A stretch of DNA of 64,000 bases, taken from positions 1-64,000 of the forward strand of contig NZ_MWLO01000146.1 of NCBI RefSeq assembly GCF_002198735.1, in the 5' to 3' direction. Positions 51,760 to 62,017 of this stretch are shown here, piece after piece. The position numbers and the translations under genes were made by a program. The notes under the pieces were generated by a model that made no database searches, was not told where the DNA came from, and saw nothing but the letters and a program-made list of their open reading frames with translations. Origin of the DNA: Ideonella sp. A 288. GTDB lineage: Bacteria > Pseudomonadota > Gammaproteobacteria > Burkholderiales > Burkholderiaceae_C. The first letter of the stretch is position 1. Each line of letters opens with the position of its first letter.

Positions 51760-53031
51760 GTGATCACCCGCTGGCTGTGGCGCGGGCTGCTGGTCGTGTT
51801 GAGCGCTGTGCTGGCCGTGTTGCTGCTGGGGGCGCTGGTGGGCTCGGTGGTGCTGCAGGGCCAACCCGAGGTCGCCCGCGCTGCCGACGTGTCGGTGCTG
51901 GACTTGGCCCGCGCGGCGCGGCTGCTGCGCTCGATCGACCCGCGACGTCAGGCTGGCGAGGGCGTGCGCGAGCTGGCCATGACGCAGCGCGAGGTCGATT
52001 TGCTGCTCGACCAGATCGCGCAGCGCAGCGCGCCGGCGGCGGCGCGGGCAACCCTGCAACCGCGGCGCCTGCGGCTGCAGGCCAGCATCGGCACGCGGGG
52101 GTGGATGGCCGGCCGCTGGCTCAACATCGACCTCACGCTGCGCGACACCGAGGCCCTGCCCTTGATCGAGCGCCTGCGCATCGGGCGCGTGCCGGTGCCT
52201 GGCTGGTTGGGCGAATGGGCGCTTCGGCAAGTGGCGGCCTGGCAGTTCGGGCCCGACCAGGTGCTGCTGGCCCGCGACGTGGTGCGCGGCATGGCCTTCG
52301 ACACGGGCCAGGTGTCGGTGCGCTACGTCTGGCGGGCCGACCTGGCCGGTCGACTGGTCGGCTCGATGATGGCCGCGCCCGAGCAGGACCGTCTGCGGGT
52401 GTACGTCGAGCAGTTGGCGACGCTGAAGCTCAAGTCGGTCGCCGGCGGGCGCATCCCGATGGTGCAGCTGATGCCGACGGTGTTCGCGCTGGCCGCGCAG
52501 CGCAGCGGCGTCGAAGGCGCCGACGCCGCGCAGGAGAACCGGGCCGCGATCCTGGCCATGGCCTTCGCGTCGCACCCGCGGCAATTGGTGTCGGTGGTGC
52601 CGGCGGCGCGCCGCTGGCGCCTGCCGCCGCCCTGGCGCTTGACCATGGCCGGGCGTGACGATTTCCCGCTGCACTTCCTGATCTCGGCAGCGCTGGCGGT
52701 GGAGGCGGGCGGCCCGTTGTCCGATGCCATCGGCCTGTTCAAGGAGGTGAACGATGCGCGCGTCGGCAGTGGCTTCAGCTTCACCGACGTGGCGGTCGAC
52801 CGCGCCGGCACCCGCTTCGGCCTGGCTGCGCTGCGCCAGCCCCAGCGTCTGCAGCGGGCGCTGGCCGCGGGCGTGACCGATGCCGACCTGATGCCCGAAG
52901 TGAGCGACCTGCCCGAGTTCATGAAACCCCCCGAGTTCAACCAGCGCTACGGCAGCGTCGGCTCGCCGGCCTACCAGCGCCAGCTGGCCGACATCGACGC
53001 CCGCCTCGACCGCCTGCCGATGTACCGCTGA
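51760..53031 (+). CDS. Membrane-anchored conserved hypothetical protein
   Basis: A 423-residue protein with one N-terminal helix (LLVVLSAVLAVLLLGALVGSVVL, about 10-32) and a periplasmic body. A conserved-looking core is DLARAARLLRSIDPRRQ, TQREVDLLLDQIAQR, LIERLRIGRVPVPGWLGEWALR and DDFPLHFLISAALAVEAGGPLSDAIGLFKEVND. I recognise no named domain. The start is GTG 51760. It follows the ABC genes by 57 bases but need not share their role. Confidence 0.75.
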   Translation: MITRWLWRGLLVVLSAVLAVLLLGALVGSVVLQGQPEVARAADVSVLDLARAARLLRSIDPRRQAGEGVRELAMTQREVDLLLDQIAQRSAPAAARATLQPRRLRLQASIGTRGWMAGRWLNIDLTLRDTEALPLIERLRIGRVPVPGWLGEWALRQVAAWQFGPDQVLLARDVVRGMAFDTGQVSVRYVWRADLAGRLVGSMMAAPEQDRLRVYVEQLATLKLKSVAGGRIPMVQLMPTVFALAAQRSGVEGADAAQENRAAILAMAFASHPRQLVSVVPAARRWRLPPPWRLTMAGRDDFPLHFLISAALAVEAGGPLSDAIGLFKEVNDARVGSGFSFTDVAVDRAGTRFGLAALRQPQRLQRALAAGVTDADLMPEVSDLPEFMKPPEFNQRYGSVGSPAYQRQLADIDARLDRLPMYR

Positions 53032-53097
53032 GAGAATGCGCTGGGCGCAGTCCGGTGCGCATGGCGCGCCGCGGGCAGGGGTGCGCTGGAGTCCCGC

Positions 53098-55011
53098 ATG
53101 ACGACCGATCCGCACGACATCGAAGACAGCAACCGCTCGGCCAGCCCGGGCGTGCACGAGGTGTCCGACCCCGCGCGGCGCCAGGTACTGCGCGGCGGCT
53201 TCGGCGCCGCGGCCGCGGCCGCCTTCGGCCCGCTGGCTGCCGCGGCCGACGAGGCCCCCGCCGGGTCGCGTCTGGGCTTCAAGGCCATCCCGCCCAGCGT
53301 GGCCGATGCGCTGGTGGTGCCCGAGGGCTATGTGGCCCAGCCGCTGGCGCCCTGGGGCGAGCCGGTGGGCGTGGCCGGCGCGATGCCGGCCTTCCGCTTC
53401 GACGCCGGCAACAGCGCCGCCGAGCAGGCGCTGCAGATGGGCATGCACCACGACGGCCTGCAGTACTTCCCGCTGGACGGCAGCCGCCGCGGCCTGCTGG
53501 CCATCAACCACGAGTACACCGACGACGGTCTGCTGCACCTCGACGGCCTGGCCAGCTGGTCGGCCGACAAGGTGCGCAAGGCCCAGGCCGCGCACGGCAT
53601 GGCGGTGATCGAGGTCGAACTGCACGAGGGCCGCTGGCGCATGGTGCGGCCGTCGCGGTTCGCCCGGCGCATCACCGCCACCACGCCCTGCGCGGTGCAG
53701 GGGCCGGCGGCCGGCCACCGGCTGATGCGCACGGCTGCAGATCCCGATGGCCGCACCGTGCTCGGCACCATCGCCAACTGCGCCTCCGGCATGACGCCCT
53801 GGGGCACCTGCCTGTCGGGCGAGGAGAACTGGGCCGGCTACTTCCAGGGACCGGGCGAGCCCGACGCCGACCAGCGGCGTTGGGGTCTGGGCAACGACAC
53901 GTGGTACCGCTGGAGCCGGCACGACGAGCGCTTCGATGCGCGCCGGCACCCGAACGAGTTCCACCGCTTCGGCTGGGTCGTGGAAGTGGACCCGATGGAC
54001 CCGGCGAGCGCGCCGGTCAAGCGCACCGCGCTGGGCCGTGCCGCGCACGAAGGCGCCTGGGTGGCGGTGACCAAGGACGGCCGCGCGGTCGTCTACTCGG
54101 GCGAGGACGCCGCCTTCGAGTACATCTACAAGTTCGTCAGCCGCGATCGCATCGCCCCGGCCGGTGGTGGCCGCACCGCGGCACAGGCCAACCGCACCTT
54201 GCTCGACCACGGCACGTTGCACGTGGCGCGCTTCGACGCCGACGGCACCGGCCGCTGGCTGCCGCTGGTGCACGGGCAGGGCCCGCTGACCGCGGCCAAC
54301 GGCTTTGCCGATGCCGGCGAGGTGGTGATCAAGGCACGCCAGGCCAGCGACCTGCTCGGCGCCACGCGCATGGACCGGCCCGAGTGGCTGGCCATCGACC
54401 AGCGCAGCGGCTGGGTGTACTGCACGCTCACCAACAACCGGGATCGCGGCGCGCCCGGCCAGCCGGGCGTCGACGCCGCCAACCCGCGCGCCCGCAACGA
54501 CATGGGCCACATCATCCGCTGGAAGGAAGCGAGCGATTTCGACGCCACCACGATGCGCTGGGACCACCTGGTGCTGGCCGGCGACCCGGCCAACGAGCGC
54601 GCCGAGGCCCGGGGCAATGTCCAGGGCGATGCCTTCGGCTGCCCCGACGGGCTGATGCTCGACGCGCGCGGCGTGCTCTGGATCCAGACCGACATCGGGC
54701 CCACGTCGCTGAACCAGGGCGAGTTCGGCCGGCTGGGCAACAACCAGATGCTGGCCTGCGACCTGCGCAGCGGCGAGGTGCGGCGCTTCCTCACCGGGCC
54801 GACCCATGGCGAGATCACCGGCGCGGCGATGACGCCCGACGGCAGCACCCTGTTCATCAACGTGCAGCACCCCGGCGAGACACCGCGCTACCGCGGCGAC
54901 CCGGCGGCCCCGCGCAAGGTGTCGAACTGGCCCGACTTCCGCCCCGATGGCCGCCCTCGTTCCGCCACCGTGGCCATCCGACGACGCGACGGCGGCGCGG
55001 TGGGCACCTGA
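53098..55011 (+). CDS. PhoX family (DUF839) phosphatase-like protein
   Basis: A 637-residue exported protein. The twin-arginine signal (RRQVLRGGFGAAAAAAFGPLAAAA, about 27-50) fits PhoX, a Tat-exported phosphatase with Ca and Fe cofactors. Family blocks are LLAINHEYTDDGLL, NCASGMTPWGTCLSGEENWAGYFQ, HPNEFHRFGWVVEVDPMDP, ALGRAAHEGAWVAVTKDGRAVVYSGED, GDAFGCPDGLMLDARGVLWIQTD and STLFINVQHPGE. It probably removes phosphate from organic esters in the periplasm. It is followed by tandem repeats. Confidence 0.92.
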   Translation: MTTDPHDIEDSNRSASPGVHEVSDPARRQVLRGGFGAAAAAAFGPLAAAADEAPAGSRLGFKAIPPSVADALVVPEGYVAQPLAPWGEPVGVAGAMPAFRFDAGNSAAEQALQMGMHHDGLQYFPLDGSRRGLLAINHEYTDDGLLHLDGLASWSADKVRKAQAAHGMAVIEVELHEGRWRMVRPSRFARRITATTPCAVQGPAAGHRLMRTAADPDGRTVLGTIANCASGMTPWGTCLSGEENWAGYFQGPGEPDADQRRWGLGNDTWYRWSRHDERFDARRHPNEFHRFGWVVEVDPMDPASAPVKRTALGRAAHEGAWVAVTKDGRAVVYSGEDAAFEYIYKFVSRDRIAPAGGGRTAAQANRTLLDHGTLHVARFDADGTGRWLPLVHGQGPLTAANGFADAGEVVIKARQASDLLGATRMDRPEWLAIDQRSGWVYCTLTNNRDRGAPGQPGVDAANPRARNDMGHIIRWKEASDFDATTMRWDHLVLAGDPANERAEARGNVQGDAFGCPDGLMLDARGVLWIQTDIGPTSLNQGEFGRLGNNQMLACDLRSGEVRRFLTGPTHGEITGAAMTPDGSTLFINVQHPGETPRYRGDPAAPRKVSNWPDFRPDGRPRSATVAIRRRDGGAVGT

Positions 55012-55033
55012 GCGTCAGCGACGGAGCGCAGGC

Positions 55034-55220
55034 GACGGAGCGTGGGGGCCGGCAGCCCGTCGCCGGGCCGCCCCAAGGCGGGCTGGGCCCCCTCGGGGGG
55101 CAGCGACGGAGCGCCATCGACGGAGCGTGGGGGCCGGCAGCCCGCCGCCGGGCCGCCCCAAGGCGGGCTGGGCCCCCTCGGGGGGCAGCGACCGAGCGCG
55201 AGCGACGGAGCGTGGGGGCC
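55034..55220. repeat. 85-bp tandem repeat, 2.2 copies
   Basis: The phrase GACGGAGCGTGGGGGCC begins at 55034, 55119 and 55204, so the period is 85 bases. Two full units are nearly identical, with a partial third. Each unit contains GGGCCCCCTCGGGGGGC, a strong hairpin. It lies between the PhoX-like gene and the convergent GGDEF gene. It may act as a bidirectional terminator-like or nucleoid element. Confidence 0.85.
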
Positions 55221-55225
55221 CTGGG

Positions 55226-56809
55226 TCAGGCGCGCACGCGATTGCGGCCGGCCTGCTTGGCGCGGTAGAGCGCGCGGTCGGCGAGCTCGAACAGCCCGTC
55301 CTGGTCATACGGCGGCGTCTGCGCCAGGCCGACACTCACGGTCACCGACAGGCCGGGCGACAGCGTGTCCCAGTCGTGGCCGGCCACGCGCTCGCGCAGC
55401 CGCTCACACACCTCGATGGCGCGGGCGAACTCGGTGTCGGGCAGCACGATCAGGAATTCCTCGCCGCCGATGCGGGCCAGCAGATCGGCCGCACGGGTGT
55501 TCTCGCGCAGCATCTGCGCCAGCATCACCAGCACGCGGTCACCGCAGAGGTGCCCGTGGCGGTCGTTGGTGAGCTTGAAATGGTCGATGTCCACCACCAC
55601 CAGCGCCAGCGATTGCTGGCGTTCGTGCGCACGCGCCAGCAGCGCCGGCAGGTGGCTCTCGACATGGCGGCGGTTGCCCAGGCCGGTGAGCGCGTCGTGG
55701 TTGGCGTGCCGCGCCATCTCGGCGGCGCGCGCGCGCTCGGTCTGCGCCTCGAAATGAGCGCGCTCCACCTCGAGCCGCGTCACCAGCAGTTCGGACTGCG
55801 CGCGCAACTGGCTGGCCGCGCGCTGGCGCAGCAGGTGCTCGTAGCGCTCGAAGTGCTGCAGCGCCTCGATCGGCAGTTCGAGCGTGCGGCAGGCCAGGTA
55901 CAGCCCGTGGTGCAGGCGCAGCGCGGTGGCCTGCGGCACCTGGGTGCCGCCCTCGGCGATCAGCTCTAGCAGCAGCGCGCGGGCCTCGGCGGGCCGGCCG
56001 CGGGCCAGGTGTTCTTCGGCCTTCGTGCAGCGGATGCGCCAGGCCTGGGCGGTGAAGCCCTTGTCGATCGCGTCGCGCAGGGCCTGGTCGAGCAACCGCC
56101 CGGCCTCGTCGAGCAGGCCCAGGTGCAGCAGCACCTCGCCCAGGTTGCCGTGCACGAAGACCAGGAAGAACGGCTCGCCGGCCGGTTGCGCCAGCGCCAG
56201 CGCCCGCTCGGCGTAGCCGTGGGCCCGCTCCAGCGCCGCGCGGGCCTCGTCGTCGGCCACGCCGCGCAGCATGTGGTACGCGCCGATGGTCAGGCCGCAC
56301 AGGTTGTTCAACGTCACCATGCGGGGATAGACGCCGCCGTCGGCCTCGGCCTGCGCCAGGGCGTCGACCATCAGTCGCTCGCCCTGCCAGGGATCGCCCA
56401 TGCGCTCGAAGCAGGCGGCCAGCGCGTTGAGCGCCATGGCGCGCTGTCCGGCATCGTCCTGCAGCTGGGCCAGGCGGTAGGCCTGGTCGGCCGACTGCAG
56501 CGCCAGGTCGAAGCGACCGGTCTCGGCGCCGCCGATCGCCATCCAGCGCAGCAGTTCGACCCGCTCCTCGATCCGCCCCAGGGTTTCGAGCTGCCCGGCC
56601 ACTGTCCGTCCCAGGGCCAGCATCGCGTCGAGCTGGCCGAGGCGGTAGTGGAAAAAGCAGGCCAGGTGGCCGGCCTCGGCACGCTCGGCGGCACCGGTCT
56701 CCTGGGTCAGGGCCTGCAATGCCGCGGCCAGACCCGCCGGCAGGTCACCCTGGGTGCGGGCGAGGCGGGCAGTGTCGAGGGCGGTCGTTGCGAGGATGGT
56801 GGCGGACAT
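55226..56809 (-). CDS. TPR-containing GGDEF diguanylate cyclase
   Basis: A 527-residue soluble protein. Helical TPR-like repeats (about 30-330) include FFHYRLGQLDAMLALGR, ALNALAACFERMGD, AYAERALALA-type blocks and GNLGEVLLHLGLLDEAGRLLDQAL. A coiled linker (about 335-370, rich in R, A, E and Q) leads to a GGDEF domain (about 375-525) with NHDALTGLGNRRHV, DIDHFKLTNDRHGH and the variant GGEEF (ARIGGEEFLIVL), a competent form. It should make c-di-GMP in response to a partner sensed by the TPRs. ATG 56809 is preferred because upstream residues have no repeat pattern. Confidence 0.92.
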   Translation of the reverse strand: MSATILATTALDTARLARTQGDLPAGLAAALQALTQETGAAERAEAGHLACFFHYRLGQLDAMLALGRTVAGQLETLGRIEERVELLRWMAIGGAETGRFDLALQSADQAYRLAQLQDDAGQRAMALNALAACFERMGDPWQGERLMVDALAQAEADGGVYPRMVTLNNLCGLTIGAYHMLRGVADDEARAALERAHGYAERALALAQPAGEPFFLVFVHGNLGEVLLHLGLLDEAGRLLDQALRDAIDKGFTAQAWRIRCTKAEEHLARGRPAEARALLLELIAEGGTQVPQATALRLHHGLYLACRTLELPIEALQHFERYEHLLRQRAASQLRAQSELLVTRLEVERAHFEAQTERARAAEMARHANHDALTGLGNRRHVESHLPALLARAHERQQSLALVVVDIDHFKLTNDRHGHLCGDRVLVMLAQMLRENTRAADLLARIGGEEFLIVLPDTEFARAIEVCERLRERVAGHDWDTLSPGLSVTVSVGLAQTPPYDQDGLFELADRALYRAKQAGRNRVRA

Positions 56810-57205
56810 GGCGGGGCGTTGGCGGCAGCGCGGGCAACCCGGCATCCTATTGCCCTCGCACAGCCGCTTCCTGAACGATCTGGAGGCTCGGCAGGCGATA
56901 TTCAAGACCAGAAGGGCCGGCGTCGGGACGGCAGCAGGCGTTGTCGTCATGGCGGCCCCTCGCGGCTTCGGCGTGGGCGGTCCTACCTGGGCGGGCCACC
57001 ATGGCGGGCTACCACGGCGGGCCACCAGGGCGGTCGACTTCGGGTCTCGATCGGGCGGCGGTCGGCACGACACCCCGCCGACGGCGGGAGACGCTGCGGG
57101 TCGGTTGGCCGCGCGCCTGGGTCGTCGGCTCCGCGGCCCGGTGAGCAGGGGGGTCTCGATCGGCCGACCCGGCGGTGCCCGCCGCGCCTGCCGCTGACAG
57201 GACGC
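56810..57205. other. Long intergenic region with short tandem repeat
   Basis: About 400 bases between two minus-strand genes. A 13-base unit (GGCGGGCYACCA plus one base) occurs three times in a row at 56990-57028 and begins again. The rest is GC-rich with no gene that I can support. It presumably includes the promoter of the GGDEF gene. Confidence 0.55.
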
Positions 57206-57667
57206 TCAGGTCAGGCGATAGAAATCCAGCCGCACGCAGCGGGCCTCGCGCTGACCCACGGCGATGGCCAGCACCTTGTTCAGGTGCAGCCACTGCGGCG
57301 CGCCGGTGGTGAAGCGCACGACGGTGCGGAAGAAGTACTCGTCGCGGCCCACGGGCTCGCCGCGCGCCAGCCGGGCCATCACCTCGGCCGGCCCGTGGCG
57401 CAGGCCGTCGCTCTGCACCTCGATGAGTGCGCCGTCGTCGGTGCGGATGACGTAGTGCGCGGCGATGTCGAGCGCGCCGTCGGCGCGGGCCACCTGCCAG
57501 TCGACGCCGCCCTCGACCAGCGTGCCGTTGAGCTCGGGCCCGCGCACCGTGCCACCACCCAGCGGCACGTAGCGGCGCTCGCCGTGCTGGGCCTGGCCCA
57601 GCGTGACGAGCGCGCCCACCTCGCAGACGACCTGGGCCATCGGCACCAGCGCGGGCGGCGGCGGCAT
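57206..57667 (-). CDS. DUF3237 family protein
   Basis: A 153-residue beta-barrel-like protein. Family features are MPPPPALVPMAQVVCEVGALVTLG, RRYVPLGGGTVRGPELNGTLVEGGVDWQ, HYVIRTDDGALIEVQSDGLRHGP and RTVVRFTTGAPQWLHLNKVLAIAVGQR. The function is unknown. ATG 57667 is preferred. A GTG at 57685 would overlap the mmsA stop as GTGA and is an alternative. Position right after mmsA suggests an operon with it. Confidence 0.88.
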   Translation of the reverse strand: MPPPPALVPMAQVVCEVGALVTLGQAQHGERRYVPLGGGTVRGPELNGTLVEGGVDWQVARADGALDIAAHYVIRTDDGALIEVQSDGLRHGPAEVMARLARGEPVGRDEYFFRTVVRFTTGAPQWLHLNKVLAIAVGQREARCVRLDFYRLT

Positions 57668-57681
57668 CGTCACGGGCAGCG

Positions 57682-59202
<1,521 letters not shown>

Positions 59203-59280
59203 GGTCATCTCCTGAATGTGGTTCGGAGCGCGCAGTCTAGGCGCGTCGGGGTGGCGCGCCTAGACGTCCGGCGCTGGATT

Positions 59281-59304
59281 CATTGTTCAGTTTGCTGAAC
59301 AATG
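59281..59304. promoter_or_regulatory. Palindromic operator between mmsA and its LysR gene
   Basis: A perfect 10-base inverted repeat (CATTGTTCAG and CTGAACAATG) with a 4-base spacer, in the divergent mmsA/LysR gap. It fits the LysR T-N11-A rule and is large and perfect. The LysR protein is likely to bind here to control itself and mmsA. Confidence 0.65.
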
Positions 59305-59331
59305 GTCGATCGAATCGGAGAACAGCCTGCG

Positions 59332-60267
59332 ATGGACACCCGCCGCATCGACACCCTCTGGAGCCATGTGCACTGGCTCACCGTGCTGGGCACCCTGGGC
59401 AGCTTCACGGCGGCCGCGCAGCGGCTGGGGGTGAGCAAGGCGGCGATGAGCCAGCGCATCGCCGAGCTCGAGCGCGCCGCCGGCGTGCCGCTGGTGCACC
59501 GCACGACGCGCAGCGTGCGCCTCACCGAGGCCGGCCAGCAACTGGCCGACGCCACCAGCGGCGCGTTCGACGCCATCGGCGCGGCCTTCGCCGGCATCAA
59601 GGACCTGGCCGCCGCGCCACGCGGCCTGCTGCGCGTGACGGCACCGGTGGCGCTGGCCCGCCAGCAACTGGTGCCGCGGCTGCCGGCCTTCCTGCGCGCG
59701 CACCCGGAGGTGCGCATCGAGCTCGACCTGTCCGACCGTCTGGTGCCGCTGGCGCAGGAGGGCATCGACCTGGCCATCCGCCACACCCATGCGCCGCCGC
59801 AGACGCACGTGGCCTGGGTGCTGTGCCAGACGCGCTCGGTGCTGGTGGCCAGCCGCGCCTACCTGCGCCGCCGTGGCGCGCCAGCGGTGCCGGCCGACCT
59901 GGCGGCGCACGATTGCCTGCACTACCTGCGCCACGGCGAGGCGCCGGCCTGGCAGCTGGCGCGGCTGGGGCCCGGTGTGCCGCAGAAAGTGACGGTGCCG
60001 GTGTCGGGCTGCTTCTCGGCGAACAACAGCGAGGCCCTGCGCGAGGCGGCGCTCGGCGGCCTGGGCATCGCGCTGCTGCCCGATTTCAGTGCGCAGTCGG
60101 GCCTGAAGGCTGGCCGCCTGCAGCCGGTGCTGCCCGACTGGCGGCCCGAGGGCAGCTTCGCCGGCCAGGTGTTCGCGCTGCGGCCTTACAGCCCCTACGT
60201 GCCGCGCGCGGTGCAGGCCCTGGTGGCGTACCTGCGAGAGTCGTTCCGCGACGGCTTTGCGGCTTGA
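59332..60267 (+). CDS. LysR family transcriptional regulator
   Basis: A 311-residue regulator. It starts MDTRRIDTLWSHVHWLTVLGTLGSFTAAAQRLGVSKAAMSQRIAELERAAGVPLVHRTTRS, with the winged helix near the N-terminus and an effector domain about 90-300 (RGLLRVTAPVALARQQLVPRLPAFLRAHPEV). The ATG at 59332 is chosen because the alternative ATG at 59302 lies inside a perfect palindrome, and GGAG is upstream of 59332. It is divergent from mmsA and probably controls it. Confidence 0.92.
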   Translation: MDTRRIDTLWSHVHWLTVLGTLGSFTAAAQRLGVSKAAMSQRIAELERAAGVPLVHRTTRSVRLTEAGQQLADATSGAFDAIGAAFAGIKDLAAAPRGLLRVTAPVALARQQLVPRLPAFLRAHPEVRIELDLSDRLVPLAQEGIDLAIRHTHAPPQTHVAWVLCQTRSVLVASRAYLRRRGAPAVPADLAAHDCLHYLRHGEAPAWQLARLGPGVPQKVTVPVSGCFSANNSEALREAALGGLGIALLPDFSAQSGLKAGRLQPVLPDWRPEGSFAGQVFALRPYSPYVPRAVQALVAYLRESFRDGFAA

Positions 60268-60303
60268 GCCACCCCGACGCCATCAGGGCAAAAGGTCAGC
60301 GCA

Positions 60304-60336
60304 AAAAAAGAAGCCCGCCGATTGCTCGGGCGGGCT
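60304..60336 (-). terminator. Intrinsic terminator (minus strand)
   Basis: An 8-bp stem (AGCCCGCC / GGGCGGGCT region) followed on the minus strand by CTTCTTTTTTTG. It lies about 110 bases after the stop of the cyclodeaminase-like gene. The gap between them may form a structured RNA. Confidence 0.75.
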
Positions 60337-60445
60337 GTTCAAGTCCTCAGAGAGGACGTCGTTGGGACACTTGCGGGGCGAACCCCGGCTGACACGCAAT
60401 GTACACGGCGCCGAACGGCGGCGCACCCCCCGTCACCACTTGAAA
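60337..60445 (-). ncRNA. Candidate structured 3' UTR or small RNA
   Basis: On the minus strand the gap between the cyclodeaminase stop and the terminator holds several hairpins: GGCGCCG...CGGCGCC, CGGGGTTCGCCCCG and GTCCTCTCTGAGGAC. It could be a 3' UTR-derived RNA. No promoter is convincing. This is a guess from structure. Confidence 0.3.
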
Positions 60446-61369
60446 CTAGGGGTGTGGCCGCTCCGCGACGCAGCGCGCCGCCGCCAGATCCCACAGCGCC
60501 GAGCCGCAGCTCTTGAACAGCACCGGGCCGCCGTCGCGGCGCGGTGGGTGGTCGGCCAGCGTGGGCAGCGACATCAGGTCGAGCCCGGCGGCGATCAGGT
60601 CGCCGGCCTCGTGGCGGGCGGCGGCGCTGTCGAGCACCACCTGGCCGCGCGTGGCGATGTCCCTGGTGAGCGCAGGGTCCAGCTCGATCATCTGCGGCGA
60701 GAACGCGCCCACCGCGGCGACGAAGGCGTCGTCGCGCACACGGCCGCTCAGGCACACCGCCTGGGCCGAGGTGGCCGTCACCACCAGCGGGCAGCGCGCG
60801 AGTGCGGCATCGAGGTCGGTCACCGGTTCGGCATAAAGACCCTGCTGGTGAAGGGCCTGTGCGAAGGACTGGCTCGACGCGTCGGTGCGGCCGCGCACCC
60901 ACACCTCGTCCACGCCCAGCGCCTGGCTGAAGGCCTGCACGTGCGACATCGCCTGCACGCCCGTGCCCAGCACCAGCATCGGTCCGGTGGGCAGCGGCGC
61001 CAGCGTGCGCGCGGCGTGCAGGCTGACGGCGGCGGTGCGCCGCGCCGTCACCGTGGGGCCGTCGAGCAGCGCCAGCCGCTCGCCGGTGGAGGCGCGCAGC
61101 ACCATCACGTCGCCCAGGATGGCCGGCAGGCCCCGGGTCGGGTTGCTGGCGTTGAAGGTGATCAGCTTGATGGCCGCCAGGTCGGCCGCCGGCGGCAGCA
61201 GCCAGGCCGGCATCAGGAACCAGGAGGTCGCCTTGGCCAGTGGCAGCACCCAGCGGTCGGGGGCCTGCACGCGGCCGGCGGCCTGGTCGACCAGCGTCTG
61301 CTCGATGGCGTCCAGCAGCGCGAGCCAGGGCAGGGCCCGGGCGGTGGCCGCGTCGTCGTAGACCTTCAC
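60446..61369 (-). CDS. Ornithine cyclodeaminase/mu-crystallin family protein
   Basis: A 307-residue NAD(P)-binding enzyme. It has KVYDDAATARALPWLALLDAI, AIKLITFNASNPTRGLPAILGDVMVLRASTGERLALLDGPTVTARRTAAVSLHA, the Rossmann motif MLVLGTGVQAMSHVQAF, and VTATSAQAVCLSG. The family includes ornithine cyclodeaminases and pyrroline/piperideine carboxylate reductases, and the exact activity is open. The GTG at 61369 overlaps the flavoprotein stop as GTGA, so the two are coupled. Confidence 0.9.
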   Translation of the reverse strand: MKVYDDAATARALPWLALLDAIEQTLVDQAAGRVQAPDRWVLPLAKATSWFLMPAWLLPPAADLAAIKLITFNASNPTRGLPAILGDVMVLRASTGERLALLDGPTVTARRTAAVSLHAARTLAPLPTGPMLVLGTGVQAMSHVQAFSQALGVDEVWVRGRTDASSQSFAQALHQQGLYAEPVTDLDAALARCPLVVTATSAQAVCLSGRVRDDAFVAAVGAFSPQMIELDPALTRDIATRGQVVLDSAAARHEAGDLIAAGLDLMSLPTLADHPPRRDGGPVLFKSCGSALWDLAAARCVAERPHP

Positions 61370-61926
61370 GGCCGCTGCGCCAGGAAGGTGTCGGCCTCGG
61401 CCAGCGCGCGGGCGTCGCCGGCCACCGCGCCGGGCGCACCGCCCTGGCCCCAGAGCGCGCCGCCCCAGGGCATGCCCATGAAGTCGGCGCACAGCCGCAC
61501 GCTGTCGATCATCGGCTGGGCCTTTTCGCGGTTGCCGCTGGTGGTGACGAGGCTGAGGCGCCGGCCCGCCATGCGCGCCTTGAAGTCCAGCCCCGGCACG
61601 CGCAGCCAGGCGCTCCAGTGGTCCAGGTAGAGCTTGATCGGCGCCGGCAGGCTGTACCAGTACACCGGCGAGACGAACACCAGTTCGCTGGCGGCCAGCG
61701 TGGCGTCGAGCAGACGGCGGGCGTCGCCGTCGGGCATCGGGTAGGTGCCGCGGTCGTGGCGGTGGTCCTCGAAGGGCGGCAGGGCCAGGCCGTGCAGGTG
61801 CAGCCAGGTCGGCGTGCTGCCGGCGGGCAGGGCGGCGGCGGCGCGTCGGGCCAGGGCCTCGGTGTTGCCGACGACGCCCGGCTCGCGGGTGCTGGCGACG
61901 AGGAACAGCGGTTGGGTGGGGGTCAT
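61366..61926 (-). CDS. NADPH-dependent FMN reductase / flavodoxin-like protein
   Basis: A 186-residue flavoprotein. It has LFLVASTREPGVVGNTEALARRAAAAL (phosphate loop), LALPPFEDHRHD, ELVFVSPVYWYSLPAPIKLYLDHWSAW and RLSLVTTSGN, the WrbA/NADPH-quinone oxidoreductase-like pattern for FMN binding. It likely reduces quinones or FMN with NAD(P)H. The start at 61926 (MTPTQPLFLVAS) fits. It is upstream of and coupled to the cyclodeaminase-like gene. Confidence 0.9.
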   Translation of the reverse strand: MTPTQPLFLVASTREPGVVGNTEALARRAAAALPAGSTPTWLHLHGLALPPFEDHRHDRGTYPMPDGDARRLLDATLAASELVFVSPVYWYSLPAPIKLYLDHWSAWLRVPGLDFKARMAGRRLSLVTTSGNREKAQPMIDSVRLCADFMGMPWGGALWGQGGAPGAVAGDARALAEADTFLAQRP

Positions 61927-62017
61927 CGTGGGGCCTTCGTGCGGCGCCTGCCGGTGTTCACCCTGAGGGCGGCCCGGTGGGCTGATGCGCCCATCATAGG
62001 CAAGCGACAATCGGTGC

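Noticed and set aside
50836-54870. A 1344-codon open frame on the minus strand
   Set aside because: It lies antisense to five well-supported plus-strand genes and its composition is only a shadow (Arg/His/Gln-rich, no domain).
55034-55220. A CRISPR array
   Set aside because: The repeat is 85 bases, tandem with no unique spacers, and no cas genes are present.
59302-59331. An earlier start for the LysR gene at 59302
   Set aside because: That ATG is the last part of a perfect operator-like palindrome, and the conserved N-terminus begins at 59332.
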